Positions 1 through 9,029 are shown, counted from the stretch's first letter. The stretch: 64,000 bases of DNA from Allomuricauda sp. (GCF_013911645.1 NZ_JACESV010000006.1:62001-126000), one strand, 5' to 3'. The notes: generated by a model not told the origin, from the sequence alone. Numbers and translations are program-made.

Positions 1-2
1 TT

Positions 3-101
3 GAGACCAATGTGGTAAAGGCCGAACTTATGAACCACGCCGGAATTATTGGAGCTGCCGTATCTTGTTTACGTGAGCAGCACCATGGACATTTGCATTA
101 A
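3..101 (+). CDS. ROK-family kinase, C-terminal fragment (cut by window edge)
   Basis: Only the last 32 codons are present; the gene begins before the window. The readable tail contains ELMNHAGIIGAA, which resembles the C-terminal NDAGIIGAA signature of ROK sugar kinases such as glucokinase, and ends in a His-rich tail and TAA. The family call comes from this short motif only, so the substrate cannot be named. The next gene, typA, converges on it from the opposite strand. Confidence 0.55.
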   Translation, partial: ETNVVKAELMNHAGIIGAAVSCLREQHHGHLH

Positions 102-230
102 TTTTTAGGATTCGGGGCTTACGGTGTCAAGATTTTCACAGTTATTCGATGCAGAGCCAATGGTTTTGCACGAATTGCACGAATTTCTCCAATAATCTAT
201 TTTGTCAGGAAGATTCAATTGTTATTCTTA

Positions 231-345
231 GATTTCTCACGTTCGTTCGAAATGACGTCGCATTTGTCATTTCGAAATGAGGAACGCAGTGACGATTGAG
301 AAATCTATTTGTGTTTGGGATTTCTCATATTCATTCGAAATGACA
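231..345. repeat. Palindromic interspersed repeat (REP-like), three arms
   Basis: Arms built on TTCGAAATGAC and its complement GTCATTTCGAA occur three times, each flanked by GATTTCTCA or TGAGAAATC. The first arm lies at about 231-256, the inverted arm at about 265-305 and a second forward arm at about 318-345. Any two adjacent arms can fold into a long hairpin. Short palindromes of this kind are common between genes in Flavobacteriaceae genomes. No protein is supported here. Confidence 0.6.
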
Positions 346-375
346 CAAACCACCAAAAAGACAACCAAGAACTAT

Positions 376-419
376 CAAAAAAAAGAAAAGCGAATGAAGT
401 ATGCTACTCCATCCGCTTT
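376..419 (-). terminator. Rho-independent terminator of typA
   Basis: Read on the minus strand, a stem AAAGCGGATGGAGTA pairs across a 3-nt loop with TACTTCATTCGCTTT and is followed by a run of eight T. It lies 25 bases past the typA stop codon, where a terminator for that gene is expected. Confidence 0.7.
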
Positions 420-444
420 ATTCAAATGTCAAATTGAATTATAT

Positions 445-2244
445 CTAAACTACTTTGTTTCTTTTTCTGTCCACCTCTTTTAGGTATATTTTTCTAATCC
501 TCAAGTGGTTTGGTGTTACCTCAACGTATTCATCCTTTTGGATGTATTCCAAAGCTTCTTCCAAGGAAAATTTGATAGCTGGCACAATCTTGGCCTTATC
601 ATCGGCCCCGGAAGAACGGACATTGGATAGTTTTTTGGTCTTTGTAACGTTCACTGTCATATCATCTTGACGAGAGTTCTCACCGATTACCTGACCCTCA
701 TAAATATCCTCTCCTGGATCTACAAAGAATTTACCTCTATCCTGAAGTTTATCAATGGAATAAGGAATGGCTGTTCCGTTTTCCATAGACACCAAAGAAC
801 CATTCAATCGTTGTGGAATATCACCTTTTAAGGGTTGATACTCCAAAAATCGGTGCGCCATAATGGCCTCACCTGCCGTAGCTGTCAACAATTGGTTCCT
901 AAGACCGATGATTCCTCTGGAAGGGATAATGAATTCACAAACCATTCGGGAACCCCTTGCTTCCATACTGGTCATTTCACCTTTTCTGATGGATACCATC
1001 TCAACAGCTTTTCCCGATACTTCTTCCGGCAAATCAATGGTCAAGTTTTCCACAGGCTCACATTTTACACCATCAATCTCCTTGATAATTACTTGTGGCT
1101 GTCCAATCTGAAGCTCGTAACCTTCCCTACGCATGGTCTCGATCAATACGGAAAGGTGCAATACCCCACGTCCGAACACCAAGAATTTATCGGCACTATC
1201 GGTTTCTTGAACGCGAAGTGCCAAGTTTTTCTCCAATTCTTTTTCCAAACGCTCCTTGATGTGACGGGAAGTAACAAACTTTCCATCCTTACCAAAAAAC
1301 GGACTATCGTTAATGGTGAAAAGCATACTCATGGTAGGCTCATCAATGGCGATAGTCTTCAATTTCTCGGGATTTTCAATATCGGCAACGGTATCACCGA
1401 TTTCAAATCCTTCCATACCAACAATCGCACAAATATCTCCTGCAGCTACTTCCTCAACTTTTAAGCGACCAAGACCTTCGAACGTATAAAGTTCTTTGAT
1501 TCTGGTCTTCACAATGGAACCGTCTCTTTTTACCAAAGAAACCTGTTGTCCTTCGCGAAGGCTTCCTCTTTGCAATCTACCGATAGCTATTCGCCCCGTG
1601 AACGAAGAAAAGTCCAACGAGGTGATCAACATTTGGGTTGTACCTTCTTGTGGTTTAAATTCAGGAACATGCTCGATGACCATATCCAACAATGGCTCAA
1701 TGCTTTCGGTAGGCTCTTTCCAATCCTCGCCCATCCAGTTGTTCTTGGCGGAACCATAAACAGTTGGGAAGTCCAATTGCCATTCTTCTGCACCCAATTC
1801 AAACATCAAATCGAACACTTTTTCGTGCACTTCCTCCGGGGTACAGTTTTCTTTATCTACTTTGTTGATTACCACGCAGGGCTTCAGACCAAGGTCAATC
1901 GCTTTTTGAAGCACAAAACGGGTCTGTGGCATTGGGCCTTCGAAGGCATCTACCAGCAACAAAACCCCATCGGCCATGTTCAAAACACGCTCGACCTCTC
2001 CACCAAAATCGGCGTGACCAGGGGTATCTATAATATTGATTTTAGTGTCTTTGTAAACAACGGAAACGTTCTTGGAAACGATGGTAATGCCGCGTTCCCG
2101 TTCCAGGTCGTTGTTGTCCAATATCAGGTCGCCTTTGTTCTCGTTATCTCGGAACAACTGGCAATGGTACATAATTTTATCGACCAAGGTAGTCTTACCG
2201 TGGTCTACGTGCGCAATGATAGCAATGTTTTTGATTTTGGACAT
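445..2244 (-). CDS. typA: Translational GTPase TypA/BipA
   Basis: This is a ribosome-associated GTPase of the EF-G/LepA superfamily that helps 50S assembly and stress or cold adaptation. All G motifs are visible: AHVDHGKTT at residues 11-19, RGITI at 51-55, DTPGH at 73-77 and NKVD at 127-130. EF-G-like domains II, III and V follow, then the TypA-specific C-terminal domain. The 599-aa length is normal for the family. The start gives the canonical [17 protein letters not shown] opening. It is transcribed alone and ends in a hairpin plus T-run terminator at 376-419. Confidence 0.96.
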   Translation of the reverse strand: MSKIKNIAIIAHVDHGKTTLVDKIMYHCQLFRDNENKGDLILDNNDLERERGITIVSKNVSVVYKDTKINIIDTPGHADFGGEVERVLNMADGVLLLVDAFEGPMPQTRFVLQKAIDLGLKPCVVINKVDKENCTPEEVHEKVFDLMFELGAEEWQLDFPTVYGSAKNNWMGEDWKEPTESIEPLLDMVIEHVPEFKPQEGTTQMLITSLDFSSFTGRIAIGRLQRGSLREGQQVSLVKRDGSIVKTRIKELYTFEGLGRLKVEEVAAGDICAIVGMEGFEIGDTVADIENPEKLKTIAIDEPTMSMLFTINDSPFFGKDGKFVTSRHIKERLEKELEKNLALRVQETDSADKFLVFGRGVLHLSVLIETMRREGYELQIGQPQVIIKEIDGVKCEPVENLTIDLPEEVSGKAVEMVSIRKGEMTSMEARGSRMVCEFIIPSRGIIGLRNQLLTATAGEAIMAHRFLEYQPLKGDIPQRLNGSLVSMENGTAIPYSIDKLQDRGKFFVDPGEDIYEGQVIGENSRQDDMTVNVTKTKKLSNVRSSGADDKAKIVPAIKFSLEEALEYIQKDEYVEVTPNHLRIRKIYLKEVDRKRNKVV

Positions 2245-2343
2245 AACCTAAATTTTAAGCCCGCAAAGATACTGCTATTTTTTGTTGTGCAACACACCTT
2301 AATGTTATTTTTATCTTATTGATTTAGTGGGAGTTCCGAAATT

Positions 2344-2883
2344 CTATCCCCTGCTCACAACCCAGCCGAGCTTTAAGGCAAGAAAAATACCGAAGTTGCT
2401 TTCAAATTCATCAAAGAAATAACCGGGGCCAACCTCGAATCGAAATTGCAGTCCTTTCTGACCTGTACGCTGTAAGCCATAAACAGCACCTATAGCTCCA
2501 AAGTAATCGGAAACATGGTCCAAATCCCCGATTATTGCCTTACCTCCTTGTATGGCGATGGTGGGAGCAATATAGTTTCCCGTATTACCGGCAATGTTTT
2601 TTCCTTTTGCCAGTCGTCTAGCAAAATTATAGTAATGCCGGTATTGTAGCCTCCCGATGGGGTATATTCCAAATCCACTTTCCAAAAAGTCTGATTCCCG
2701 GTACGCAAAACCCATGGTGGCCTCTGCCACAATAGTCGAATTTTGAGAAAGTCCTTGTTCGTAAATAATGCCTGGCAGCAGTACATTTAGGGTAAGTTGA
2801 TGATTCTCAACATTCTTTCCAGATTGAGCGATTGCAGTGACTCCGATAGATAACAATAAAATTAAAGAAGAAATAGTTTTCAT
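2344..2883 (-). CDS. Secreted beta-rich protein, tandem paralogue 3 of 3
   Basis: The protein has 179 aa and a signal peptide (residues 1-19, ending in IAQ). The mature part alternates polar and aromatic residues as outer-membrane or periplasmic beta-barrel proteins do. It shares a skeleton with the two upstream genes: an HQLTLNVLLPGIIYE-type segment near the N-terminus, YRHYYNFARR and GNTGNYIAP in the middle, and YGLQRT then FEVGPGYF near the end. The three genes are consecutive on one strand and look like a tandem triplication. Function is unknown; I do not recognise a characterised family. Confidence 0.8.
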   Translation of the reverse strand: MKTISSLILLLSIGVTAIAQSGKNVENHQLTLNVLLPGIIYEQGLSQNSTIVAEATMGFAYRESDFLESGFGIYPIGRLQYRHYYNFARRLAKGKNIAGNTGNYIAPTIAIQGGKAIIGDLDHVSDYFGAIGAVYGLQRTGQKGLQFRFEVGPGYFFDEFESNFGIFLALKLGWVVSRG

Positions 2884-2937
2884 AAATGGTTAGTTTAAAT
2901 TGTTTCTGGTTGAATCAAATACCATACCGAAACAACT

Positions 2938-3495
2938 CTACAAACCAACACACCAGCGTTTTTCGCTTATAATCCAACCAATACTCAGGTTCACCACGGG
3001 TTGAATGGTTCCTTTGAACGGCCCCACATAATAGCCCGCACCCGCATCTATAGAGAAACTAAACCCCGAATCATAACTACGCTGAACCCCATAAACCAGT
3101 CCGCCGTAGCCGTGAATACCATCCACTATTTGCCCCTCCACCAAACGGTCTCCTGGAGAAAAGATGGCCGCAGTTGGTGCAATATAATTTCCCGAATTTC
3201 CATAAATGGATCTTCTGCGCCTTTCTCTACTATTTAAGTTGTGGTAATATCTGTTCTGAATGGTTATGGCGGGGAAAAAATCGAAATCTTCCAACGGTTG
3301 TGAGCTGGCAGGTTCCAAAGCCGCTTGGTACGCCACCCGAATATCCAAAGTACTGTTTACGCCCAGGGCCATTTCGTACTCGACACCAGGATTGATGGCA
3401 TTGAGCTTAAACTGACGGATTTCGCAGTTTGTACCGTATTGGGCATGCATAAAAAATCCAGATGACAGGAATGCCAAAAGTAGTAAGCGACGCAT
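2938..3495 (-). CDS. Secreted beta-rich protein, tandem paralogue 2 of 3
   Basis: The protein has 185 aa with a signal peptide ending about residue 18 (FFMHAQ). It carries the same markers as its neighbours: RQFKLNAINPGVEYE, NRYYHNLNSRERRRR, GNSGNYIAP and YGVQRSYDSGF, then a final aromatic beta strand region GAGYYVGPF. It lies 54 bp upstream of paralogue 3 and 65 bp downstream of paralogue 1. The extended Arg-rich RERRRR stretch sits where outer-membrane proteins often have a periplasmic turn. The role is unknown. Confidence 0.8.
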   Translation of the reverse strand: MRRLLLLAFLSSGFFMHAQYGTNCEIRQFKLNAINPGVEYEMALGVNSTLDIRVAYQAALEPASSQPLEDFDFFPAITIQNRYYHNLNSRERRRRSIYGNSGNYIAPTAAIFSPGDRLVEGQIVDGIHGYGGLVYGVQRSYDSGFSFSIDAGAGYYVGPFKGTIQPVVNLSIGWIISEKRWCVGL

Positions 3496-3560
3496 TGTAG
3501 GTTAATTTGGTAATAGTATAACCCCAACTTCATCAAAATAGTATGTTTATATGGCTTAAT

Positions 3561-4142
3561 TTAATCAAAGTATGAATCTTTTTTCTTTCTTTTGGTAGCT
3601 ACCCAGCCAAAAGTAAAGTTGATTAGGGGCCCATAGCCATCGGGTACACCATCCCCTTTATAATATCCAGCACCTATTTCCAAGTTAAAATTGAATCCTT
3701 TTTCGTAGGTACGTTGAATCCCGTAGACCATTCCGTAAAATCCAAGATTAAAATCGTCTGGACCTTTCACATCCGTAGAAATCCGTAATTGCGAAAAGAA
3801 GATAGCCTGTGCTGCAGCAATATAGTTGCCCGAGTTGCCCGAGGTATTTTTGTCCAGCCTCTCCCTCCTATTAAAATTATGGTAATAGCGGTAACGATTA
3901 TTGGATGCCAACCCGAACACGTAGCCTTCTTCATAAGTTGCAGTGGCCAAACCTAAGTTGGTAGAGATACTTTGGTTTTTAAAAATACCTAGCTCATACG
4001 TAAAACCGGGGCTCAACAAATTCAATTTAAATTGATGGCGCTCTAAATGCGCCAAATCAAAAGTACCGCCCCGTTCCTGCCATTGTGCATGGGAAAAAGA
4101 AGAAATAAAACATAGGATAATAAAAACGAATTTAAACTTCAT
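3561..4142 (-). CDS. Secreted beta-rich protein, tandem paralogue 1 of 3
   Basis: The protein has 193 aa with an N-terminal signal peptide (residues 1-19, SHAQ). Shared family segments are HQFKLNLLSPGFTYELG, RYRYYHNFNRRERLD, GNSGNYIA, YGIQRTYEKGF and EIGAGYYKG. It differs from the other two copies by a lysine-rich tail, RKKKDSYFD. It is first in the minus-strand trio and is divergent from kdsA, with only 73 bp between the start codons. No function can be assigned. Confidence 0.8.
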   Translation of the reverse strand: MKFKFVFIILCFISSFSHAQWQERGGTFDLAHLERHQFKLNLLSPGFTYELGIFKNQSISTNLGLATATYEEGYVFGLASNNRYRYYHNFNRRERLDKNTSGNSGNYIAAAQAIFFSQLRISTDVKGPDDFNLGFYGMVYGIQRTYEKGFNFNLEIGAGYYKGDGVPDGYGPLINFTFGWVATKRKKKDSYFD

Positions 4143-4215
4143 GGTTGATGGTTTATGTAGATAAATCTAAAAAGGATACCACCGTTTAATAGTATATTTG
4201 TGCAAACTTTAAGAA

Positions 4216-5034
4216 ATGGACATCACCAAAATTCCACAGATAAAACACACGGACAGCGATAATTTTTTCTTGCTGGCAGGCCCCTGCGCCATTGAGGGAG
4301 AAGATATGGCCATGCAAATTGCTGAAAAAGTGGTCGGTATTACGGACAAACTGAACATTCCGTATGTTTTTAAAGGGAGTTTTAAAAAGGCGAACCGAAG
4401 CCGGATTGATTCTTTTACTGGAATTGGCGATGAAAAGGCTCTTAAGATCTTGAGAAAGGTTTCTGAAACCTTCGAAGTTCCTACGATTACAGACATCCAT
4501 GAAATTTCTGATGCCACAATGGCCGCAGAATATGTGGATGTACTCCAAATCCCTGCCTTTTTGGTGAGACAAACGGATTTAGTGGTAGCTGCTGCCGAAA
4601 CAGGCAAAGTGGTCAACTTGAAAAAGGGTCAGTTTATGAGCCCTGAAAGCATGCAACACGCCGTAAAAAAAGTAACGGATTCCGGCAATGAACAGGTTTG
4701 GATCACCGATCGCGGAACCATGTTCGGATACCAAGACATGATCGTGGATTTTCGTGGTGTGCCCACCATGAAACAATACGCCCCGGTGGTACTGGACGTT
4801 ACACATTCCTTACAACAACCCAACCAATCTTCGGGAGTTACAGGTGGAAGACCTGCCTTGATCGGAACTATGGCACGAGCAGGAATCGCAGCAGGTGTTG
4901 ACGGACTTTTTATGGAAACCCATTTTGATTCAGCCAATGCCAAAAGTGATGGCGCCAATATGTTGGATTTAAGTTTGTTGGAGAAACTTCTCACGGATTT
5001 GACCGCCATCCGAAAGACCATCAATTCACTATAA
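4216..5034 (+). CDS. kdsA: 3-deoxy-8-phosphooctulonate synthase (KDO-8-P synthase)
   Basis: It condenses phosphoenolpyruvate with arabinose-5-phosphate to give KDO-8-P, the precursor of the lipopolysaccharide inner-core sugar KDO, in the cytosol. The 272-aa TIM-barrel carries the family blocks KGSFKKANRS, TDIHE, QIPAFLVRQTDL, NLKKGQF, DRGTMFGY and DVTHS. The AGPCAIE segment has Cys24 where the metal-independent E. coli enzyme has Asn, so this is expected to be the metal-dependent class. A normal-length, intact gene. It is monocistronic; a 10-bp inverted repeat follows the stop. Confidence 0.95.
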   Translation: MDITKIPQIKHTDSDNFFLLAGPCAIEGEDMAMQIAEKVVGITDKLNIPYVFKGSFKKANRSRIDSFTGIGDEKALKILRKVSETFEVPTITDIHEISDATMAAEYVDVLQIPAFLVRQTDLVVAAAETGKVVNLKKGQFMSPESMQHAVKKVTDSGNEQVWITDRGTMFGYQDMIVDFRGVPTMKQYAPVVLDVTHSLQQPNQSSGVTGGRPALIGTMARAGIAAGVDGLFMETHFDSANAKSDGANMLDLSLLEKLLTDLTAIRKTINSL

Positions 5035-5041
5035 CCACGCT

Positions 5042-5090
5042 TTAAATTGTTAAAATTTTGATTTCATAACTTTGAAAATCAACAATTTAA
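5042..5090. repeat. Inverted repeat after kdsA
   Basis: TTAAATTGTT at 5042-5051 pairs with AACAATTTAA at 5081-5090, with further partial pairing inside (GATTT / AAATC). There is no T-run, so it is a weak terminator candidate or an element of the downstream regulatory region. Confidence 0.35.
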
Positions 5091-5108
5091 ATCACTTACA
5101 AAAACTTT

Positions 5109-5127
5109 ATTTATAATTAGTCTAAAT
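5109..5127 (-). promoter_or_regulatory. 19-bp operator candidate, copy 1 (iron-regulator box?)
   Basis: Read on the minus strand this is ATTTAGACTAATTATAAAT, an imperfect palindrome with ATTTA/TAAAT ends. The second copy at 5176-5194 differs at only two positions and lies on the other strand. Copy 1 sits just upstream of the promoter of a siderophore-receptor operon, so binding by an iron regulator such as Fur is a reasonable inference. Confidence 0.5.
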
Positions 5128-5133
5128 ATTTTT

Positions 5134-5163
5134 TGCTTGATTTAGCAGTGGAACATACATTTG
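5134..5163 (+). promoter_or_regulatory. Bacteroidota-type promoter of the iron-uptake operon
   Basis: TACATTTG at 5156-5163 matches the Bacteroidota -7 consensus TAnnTTTG, and TTG-containing sequence around 5134-5139 is placed for the -33 element. It lies 34 bp before the receptor start codon and is bracketed by the two operator copies. Confidence 0.55.
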
Positions 5164-5175
5164 CAGCTCAAACTT

Positions 5176-5194
5176 ATTTAGACCAATTACAAAT
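5176..5194 (+). promoter_or_regulatory. 19-bp operator candidate, copy 2
   Basis: ATTTAGACCAATTACAAAT lies directly between the -7 element and the ATG at 5198. It is the same motif as 5109-5127 in the opposite orientation (two mismatches). A protein bound here would block initiation or the ribosome-binding region. Confidence 0.5.
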
Positions 5195-5197
5195 AAA

Positions 5198-7660
5198 ATG
5201 AAACATATATTACTCATTCTTAGTTTCGCTGCTTTTTTCACTTCTCAAGCACAAACTGGAAACTTAAAAGGAAAAGTAACCGATCAAAGAAACAACCCAC
5301 TTGGCAATGTCAATATTGCGGTGTCCAACACCAGCTTAGGTACAAATACAGACTATTCCGGGGAATATGAAATTTCCAACCTCGCTCCTGGCTCCTACAC
5401 CTTAACGTTTTCGATGGTAGGTTTTGGCACACAGAACAAAACCGTAACCGTTTACGCTAATCAAACCACCAACATACAGACCATCACTTTGGTGGAAAGG
5501 CAAGAACAGCTCAATGAGGTTGTAGTTGAGGGTAACCAAACCAACAAATTCTCGCGCAAAGCAAGTGTTTATGTCTCAAAAATGCCCCTCAAAGACATCG
5601 AAAACCCTCAGGTTTACAATTCCATCTCAACGGAGTTATTGCAAGATCAAGTAGTTACCAATTTTGATGACGCCCTTAAGAATGCCCCTGGCATCGATAA
5701 ACTTTGGGAATCTACGGGAAGAGGAAGCGACGGCGCTGGTTATTTTTCGTTGCGTGGTTTTGCTGTACAGCCCACAATGATCAACGGCTTGCCCGGTTTA
5801 ACCAACGGCAGCCCAGATCCAGCAAATATTGAATCCATCGAGGTAATCAAAGGTCCTTCCGGAACTTTGTACGGTAGCAGCCTTATTTCTTACGGAGGTT
5901 TGATCAACATCAACACCAAAAAGCCATATTACGGTTTTGGTGGGAATATCTCCTATACTTCTGGCAGCTACGGATTGAACCGTGTAAGTGCCGACGTAAA
6001 TACCACATTGGGCGACCAAAACAACATTGCGCTTCGTGTAAACACTTCATACCATACCCAAAACAGCTACCAAGATGCTGGATTTAGAAAGTCCTTCTTT
6101 TTTGCGCCATCCTTGGCGTTTCAGGCCAGTGATAGACTTTCTTTCAACATCAACACCGAATTTTATAATGGTAGGAGCACCAATCAAACCATGTTGTTCC
6201 TAGATCGTGGTTCGCCACTACGTGTGACCAACTTGGATGAATTGGGTTATGATTTTAAACGTTCCTACACCAGCAACGACTTGTATATCGATACACCAAC
6301 GTATAGTCTGCAAGGCCAGATGAACTATATTTTGAGTGATTCCTGGACCTCCCAGACGGTAATCTCAAGATCCAATGCAAAGTCAGACGGATACTACTCT
6401 TACTTGTACGAAGTAACCACAACGGCAGAAGGTCTTTCAGAAAACCCTATTTCCGATGGTATTATTTTGGCACGCTACACAAGCAACCAAAATTCCGAGA
6501 CGTTGGGAACCGACATCCAACAAAACTTTATCGGAGATTTTACTATCGGAACCATGCGCAACCGTTTGGTCGTAGGATTGGATTACCTTAAAACCAGAAC
6601 CATCAACAACAGTACGGGCTATGGGAACCAAGGTTTTGTCTACGTAGGAAGAAATGTAGATGAATTCCAAGCGGTGGTTCCAGCTCTTCACAATGCTTTT
6701 GGCACTCCCATGGGAACAGGTTTGTACGATTCCGGTGTGTTGACACAGGCAGGTGCCGACGCAGGGATAGCAACTTTGGCCAATCCGGGAGCACAATTTA
6801 GCGAGGCTGAACAGGAAATTTTCAGTGCCTATGCCTCCAACGTGATCAATCTATTGCCAGAATTGTCCGCAATGGCCAGTTTGCGTGTGGACCGTTTTTC
6901 CAATGACGGGTACAATCAGACCGCCTTTTCACCAAAGTTCGGATTGGTTTATCAGCCTATTTTAAACAAAGTATCCTTTTTTGCGAATTATATGAACGGG
7001 TTCAGCAACGTGGCCCCTGTTACTGAATTATCAAATGGAAATACATCCGTGAGAGCTTTGAACCCAGAGCACGCCAACCAGTTTGAGATGGGTACCAAGT
7101 TGAACTTGTTCAACGATAGGCTTTCCGCAACTTTCAGCTACTACGATATTAGCGTGAGTGATATGGCACAACGAATCGATACCGATGCCGACAACTATTT
7201 CTATACTCAAGATGGAGAACAGACCAGTAAAGGTTTTGAGGCCAGCATAACTGCCTCTCCCATTGATGGATTGAACATTGTGGCGGGATACAGCTACAAC
7301 GACAGCAAATTAGTAGAGGGAGACGCCAGCTTTACCGGTTTTAGATCAGAAAGCGCAGGCCCCATGAACTTGGCCAATATTTGGGCCAGCTACCGATTTA
7401 CACAAGGCACATTGGAAAACTTTGGCCTTGGATTTGGAGGTAACTACGCCAGCGAGAACAAAATCTTCAATAGATCCAATGGTACGTTCGCCATTGATGA
7501 GTACACCATTCTAAATGCATCAACCTTTTACGATGCAAGGGATTTCAGAATCACTTTGAAGTTGGACAACATAGCCAACAAGGACTATTATAAAGGTTGG
7601 TCCACCATCAGTCCGCAAAACTTGAGAAGTGTTTCTGCCAACTTCACTTATAAATTTTAA
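5198..7660 (+). CDS. TonB-dependent siderophore receptor
   Basis: An outer-membrane transporter for ferric siderophores. The 820-aa protein has a signal peptide (1-19), a carboxypeptidase-regulatory-like beta-sandwich at about 22-105 (LKGKVTDQRNNPLGNVNI), a plug at about 125-240 with ESIEVIKGPSGTLYGS, and a 22-strand-type barrel ending in the terminal aromatic NFTYKF. It heads a five-gene operon whose later members (DUF3325, DUF3649-like, PepSY reductase) are typical of siderophore-iron release, which is why iron rather than a carbohydrate is inferred as cargo. It lacks a SusD partner. The promoter and two operator-like boxes lie at 5109-5194. Confidence 0.88.
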   Translation: MKHILLILSFAAFFTSQAQTGNLKGKVTDQRNNPLGNVNIAVSNTSLGTNTDYSGEYEISNLAPGSYTLTFSMVGFGTQNKTVTVYANQTTNIQTITLVERQEQLNEVVVEGNQTNKFSRKASVYVSKMPLKDIENPQVYNSISTELLQDQVVTNFDDALKNAPGIDKLWESTGRGSDGAGYFSLRGFAVQPTMINGLPGLTNGSPDPANIESIEVIKGPSGTLYGSSLISYGGLININTKKPYYGFGGNISYTSGSYGLNRVSADVNTTLGDQNNIALRVNTSYHTQNSYQDAGFRKSFFFAPSLAFQASDRLSFNINTEFYNGRSTNQTMLFLDRGSPLRVTNLDELGYDFKRSYTSNDLYIDTPTYSLQGQMNYILSDSWTSQTVISRSNAKSDGYYSYLYEVTTTAEGLSENPISDGIILARYTSNQNSETLGTDIQQNFIGDFTIGTMRNRLVVGLDYLKTRTINNSTGYGNQGFVYVGRNVDEFQAVVPALHNAFGTPMGTGLYDSGVLTQAGADAGIATLANPGAQFSEAEQEIFSAYASNVINLLPELSAMASLRVDRFSNDGYNQTAFSPKFGLVYQPILNKVSFFANYMNGFSNVAPVTELSNGNTSVRALNPEHANQFEMGTKLNLFNDRLSATFSYYDISVSDMAQRIDTDADNYFYTQDGEQTSKGFEASITASPIDGLNIVAGYSYNDSKLVEGDASFTGFRSESAGPMNLANIWASYRFTQGTLENFGLGFGGNYASENKIFNRSNGTFAIDEYTILNASTFYDARDFRITLKLDNIANKDYYKGWSTISPQNLRSVSANFTYKF

Positions 7661-7669
7661 AAAAACAAG

Positions 7670-8386
7670 ATGAAAAAACTAATCGCAACCCTATTACTCA
7701 TCACTTTGCCCGTATTGTCGGCCTCCGCACATTACCTGTGGATTGAGACCAACGGCAACGGAAAACTTGGTCAAAAACAAGAAATCCGTGTACATTATGG
7801 CGAATACACCTATGGTGTGATTGAAAAAGTGAAGGGAGAAGCTTTTCCCTTGGTTTCAAAATTCACATTATGGGTCATTGCTCCGGATGGCACAAAAACT
7901 GAATTGAGCACCGAAGCTAAGGAAGACCATTACCTTGCCAGCTTTACACCATCACAAAACGGCGTGTACACCATCGCATTGAACAACAATGAGATTGATG
8001 TGATTGATTATACCGAATACGACTTCGGCATTTTCAAGACACACTATCATTCAACGGCCAAGGTTCTAGTAGGAACAGATGGTGACACAAAAACCGCAAA
8101 TCCTGAAGGAATTGTAGTGAAGCAATTGGAAAATGATGGGGAGGAAATCAAGCTTCAAGTAGTGTACAAAGGAAAGCCATTGGCCAAAAACGAACTTAAG
8201 GTCTATGTTTCCGACCTTTGGTCCAAAACATTGTACACCGACGACAATGGAGAGGTTTCCTTTGCCCTGCCATGGAACACCAAATACATCGTGGAAACCA
8301 CGACCAAGGAAGAAATTCCAGGCACTTATAATGGTGATGACTACGAATTTATTTGGCACTGCGCCACTTATTGTATAAAACGATAA
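7670..8386 (+). CDS. DUF4198-like periplasmic protein
   Basis: The protein has 238 aa with a signal peptide (residues 1-20) followed by the HYLWIE motif seen at the mature N-terminus of DUF4198/NikM-like metal-uptake proteins. The rest is an all-beta protein with two Ig-like halves, and the last residues carry a CATYC cysteine pair. It starts 9 bp after the receptor stop. DUF4198 proteins commonly accompany TonB receptors and metal transport genes; a periplasmic metal- or siderophore-handling role is inferred. Confidence 0.75.
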   Translation: MKKLIATLLLITLPVLSASAHYLWIETNGNGKLGQKQEIRVHYGEYTYGVIEKVKGEAFPLVSKFTLWVIAPDGTKTELSTEAKEDHYLASFTPSQNGVYTIALNNNEIDVIDYTEYDFGIFKTHYHSTAKVLVGTDGDTKTANPEGIVVKQLENDGEEIKLQVVYKGKPLAKNELKVYVSDLWSKTLYTDDNGEVSFALPWNTKYIVETTTKEEIPGTYNGDDYEFIWHCATYCIKR

Positions 8387-8389
8387 CCT

Positions 8390-8722
8390 ATGGCCACCGG
8401 GATTAGCTTTCTCACTTTTCTAGCTTTTTATCTACTGTACTGCACATCCCAAAAAATGGCTGCCGTAGATACACTAGGTTTGGAGAAATGGACTGGCACA
8501 CATAAAAGAGCATCTCAATATGCCAGTTTGGCCCTAATGATCTTATCATTGGGGCTTAGCTGTTTTTACTGGGGCATTGGTTCGGGCACGTTCACCTTTT
8601 TTATCCTTTTGATGACGGTTGCCAGTTTGGTGATACTCTTGGCACCCTTGAAGTTGTTGAATTATCGCTTTTTGGGCATCCTGTTTTTATGCTTCATACT
8701 ATTCGAAACGCTATTGTTTTAA
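8390..8722 (+). CDS. DUF3325-like small membrane protein
   Basis: A 110-aa integral membrane protein with three to four hydrophobic helices (about 2-20, 42-62, 66-84, 88-108). Size, topology and its place between a TonB receptor and a PepSY reductase fit DUF3325, a family found in siderophore-uptake operons. It starts 3 bp after the previous stop, so translation is probably coupled. No catalytic residues are evident. Confidence 0.65.
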   Translation: MATGISFLTFLAFYLLYCTSQKMAAVDTLGLEKWTGTHKRASQYASLALMILSLGLSCFYWGIGSGTFTFFILLMTVASLVILLAPLKLLNYRFLGILFLCFILFETLLF

Positions 8723-8725
8723 ACT

Positions 8726-9025
8726 ATGCCCGCCAATAAAAAATACCTGACTCCATCACCATGGCAACGATTTGCCAAAATATCCGCCGCCATATTTGGT
8801 GGATTTATTGTTGCGATTATGTTTCACATGGCTTTGGCCAGTTGGTTCAACCATGTAGCCGTGATCATTACCAGTACATTTTCGGCCTTTGTTTTATGGG
8901 CGGTTTTAATGGTAGTTGCCTTTATGGGCAAAAATGGCTGGAAAGTTTGGGGCATTTATCTTTTGGCCAGTATAGTACTCGGCGTCGCATGCTATTTCGG
9001 AAACCAAACCAACCCGATTATATAA
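8726..9025 (+). CDS. DUF3649-like small membrane protein of iron operon
   Basis: The 99-aa protein has a basic N-terminus (PSPWQRFAKISAAIFGG) and three predicted membrane helices. In other bacteria the PepSY iron reductase is encoded next to a small DUF3649 protein and a DUF3325 protein, and size and order match here. The family name is inferred from context and topology rather than from a diagnostic motif. Confidence 0.6.
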   Translation: MPANKKYLTPSPWQRFAKISAAIFGGFIVAIMFHMALASWFNHVAVIITSTFSAFVLWAVLMVVAFMGKNGWKVWGIYLLASIVLGVACYFGNQTNPII

Positions 9026-9029
9026 AACT

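Noticed and set aside
277-483. 68-codon plus-strand open frame across the repeat and into typA
   Set aside because: It runs through the palindromic repeat, the terminator and the antisense strand of typA, so it is a shadow.
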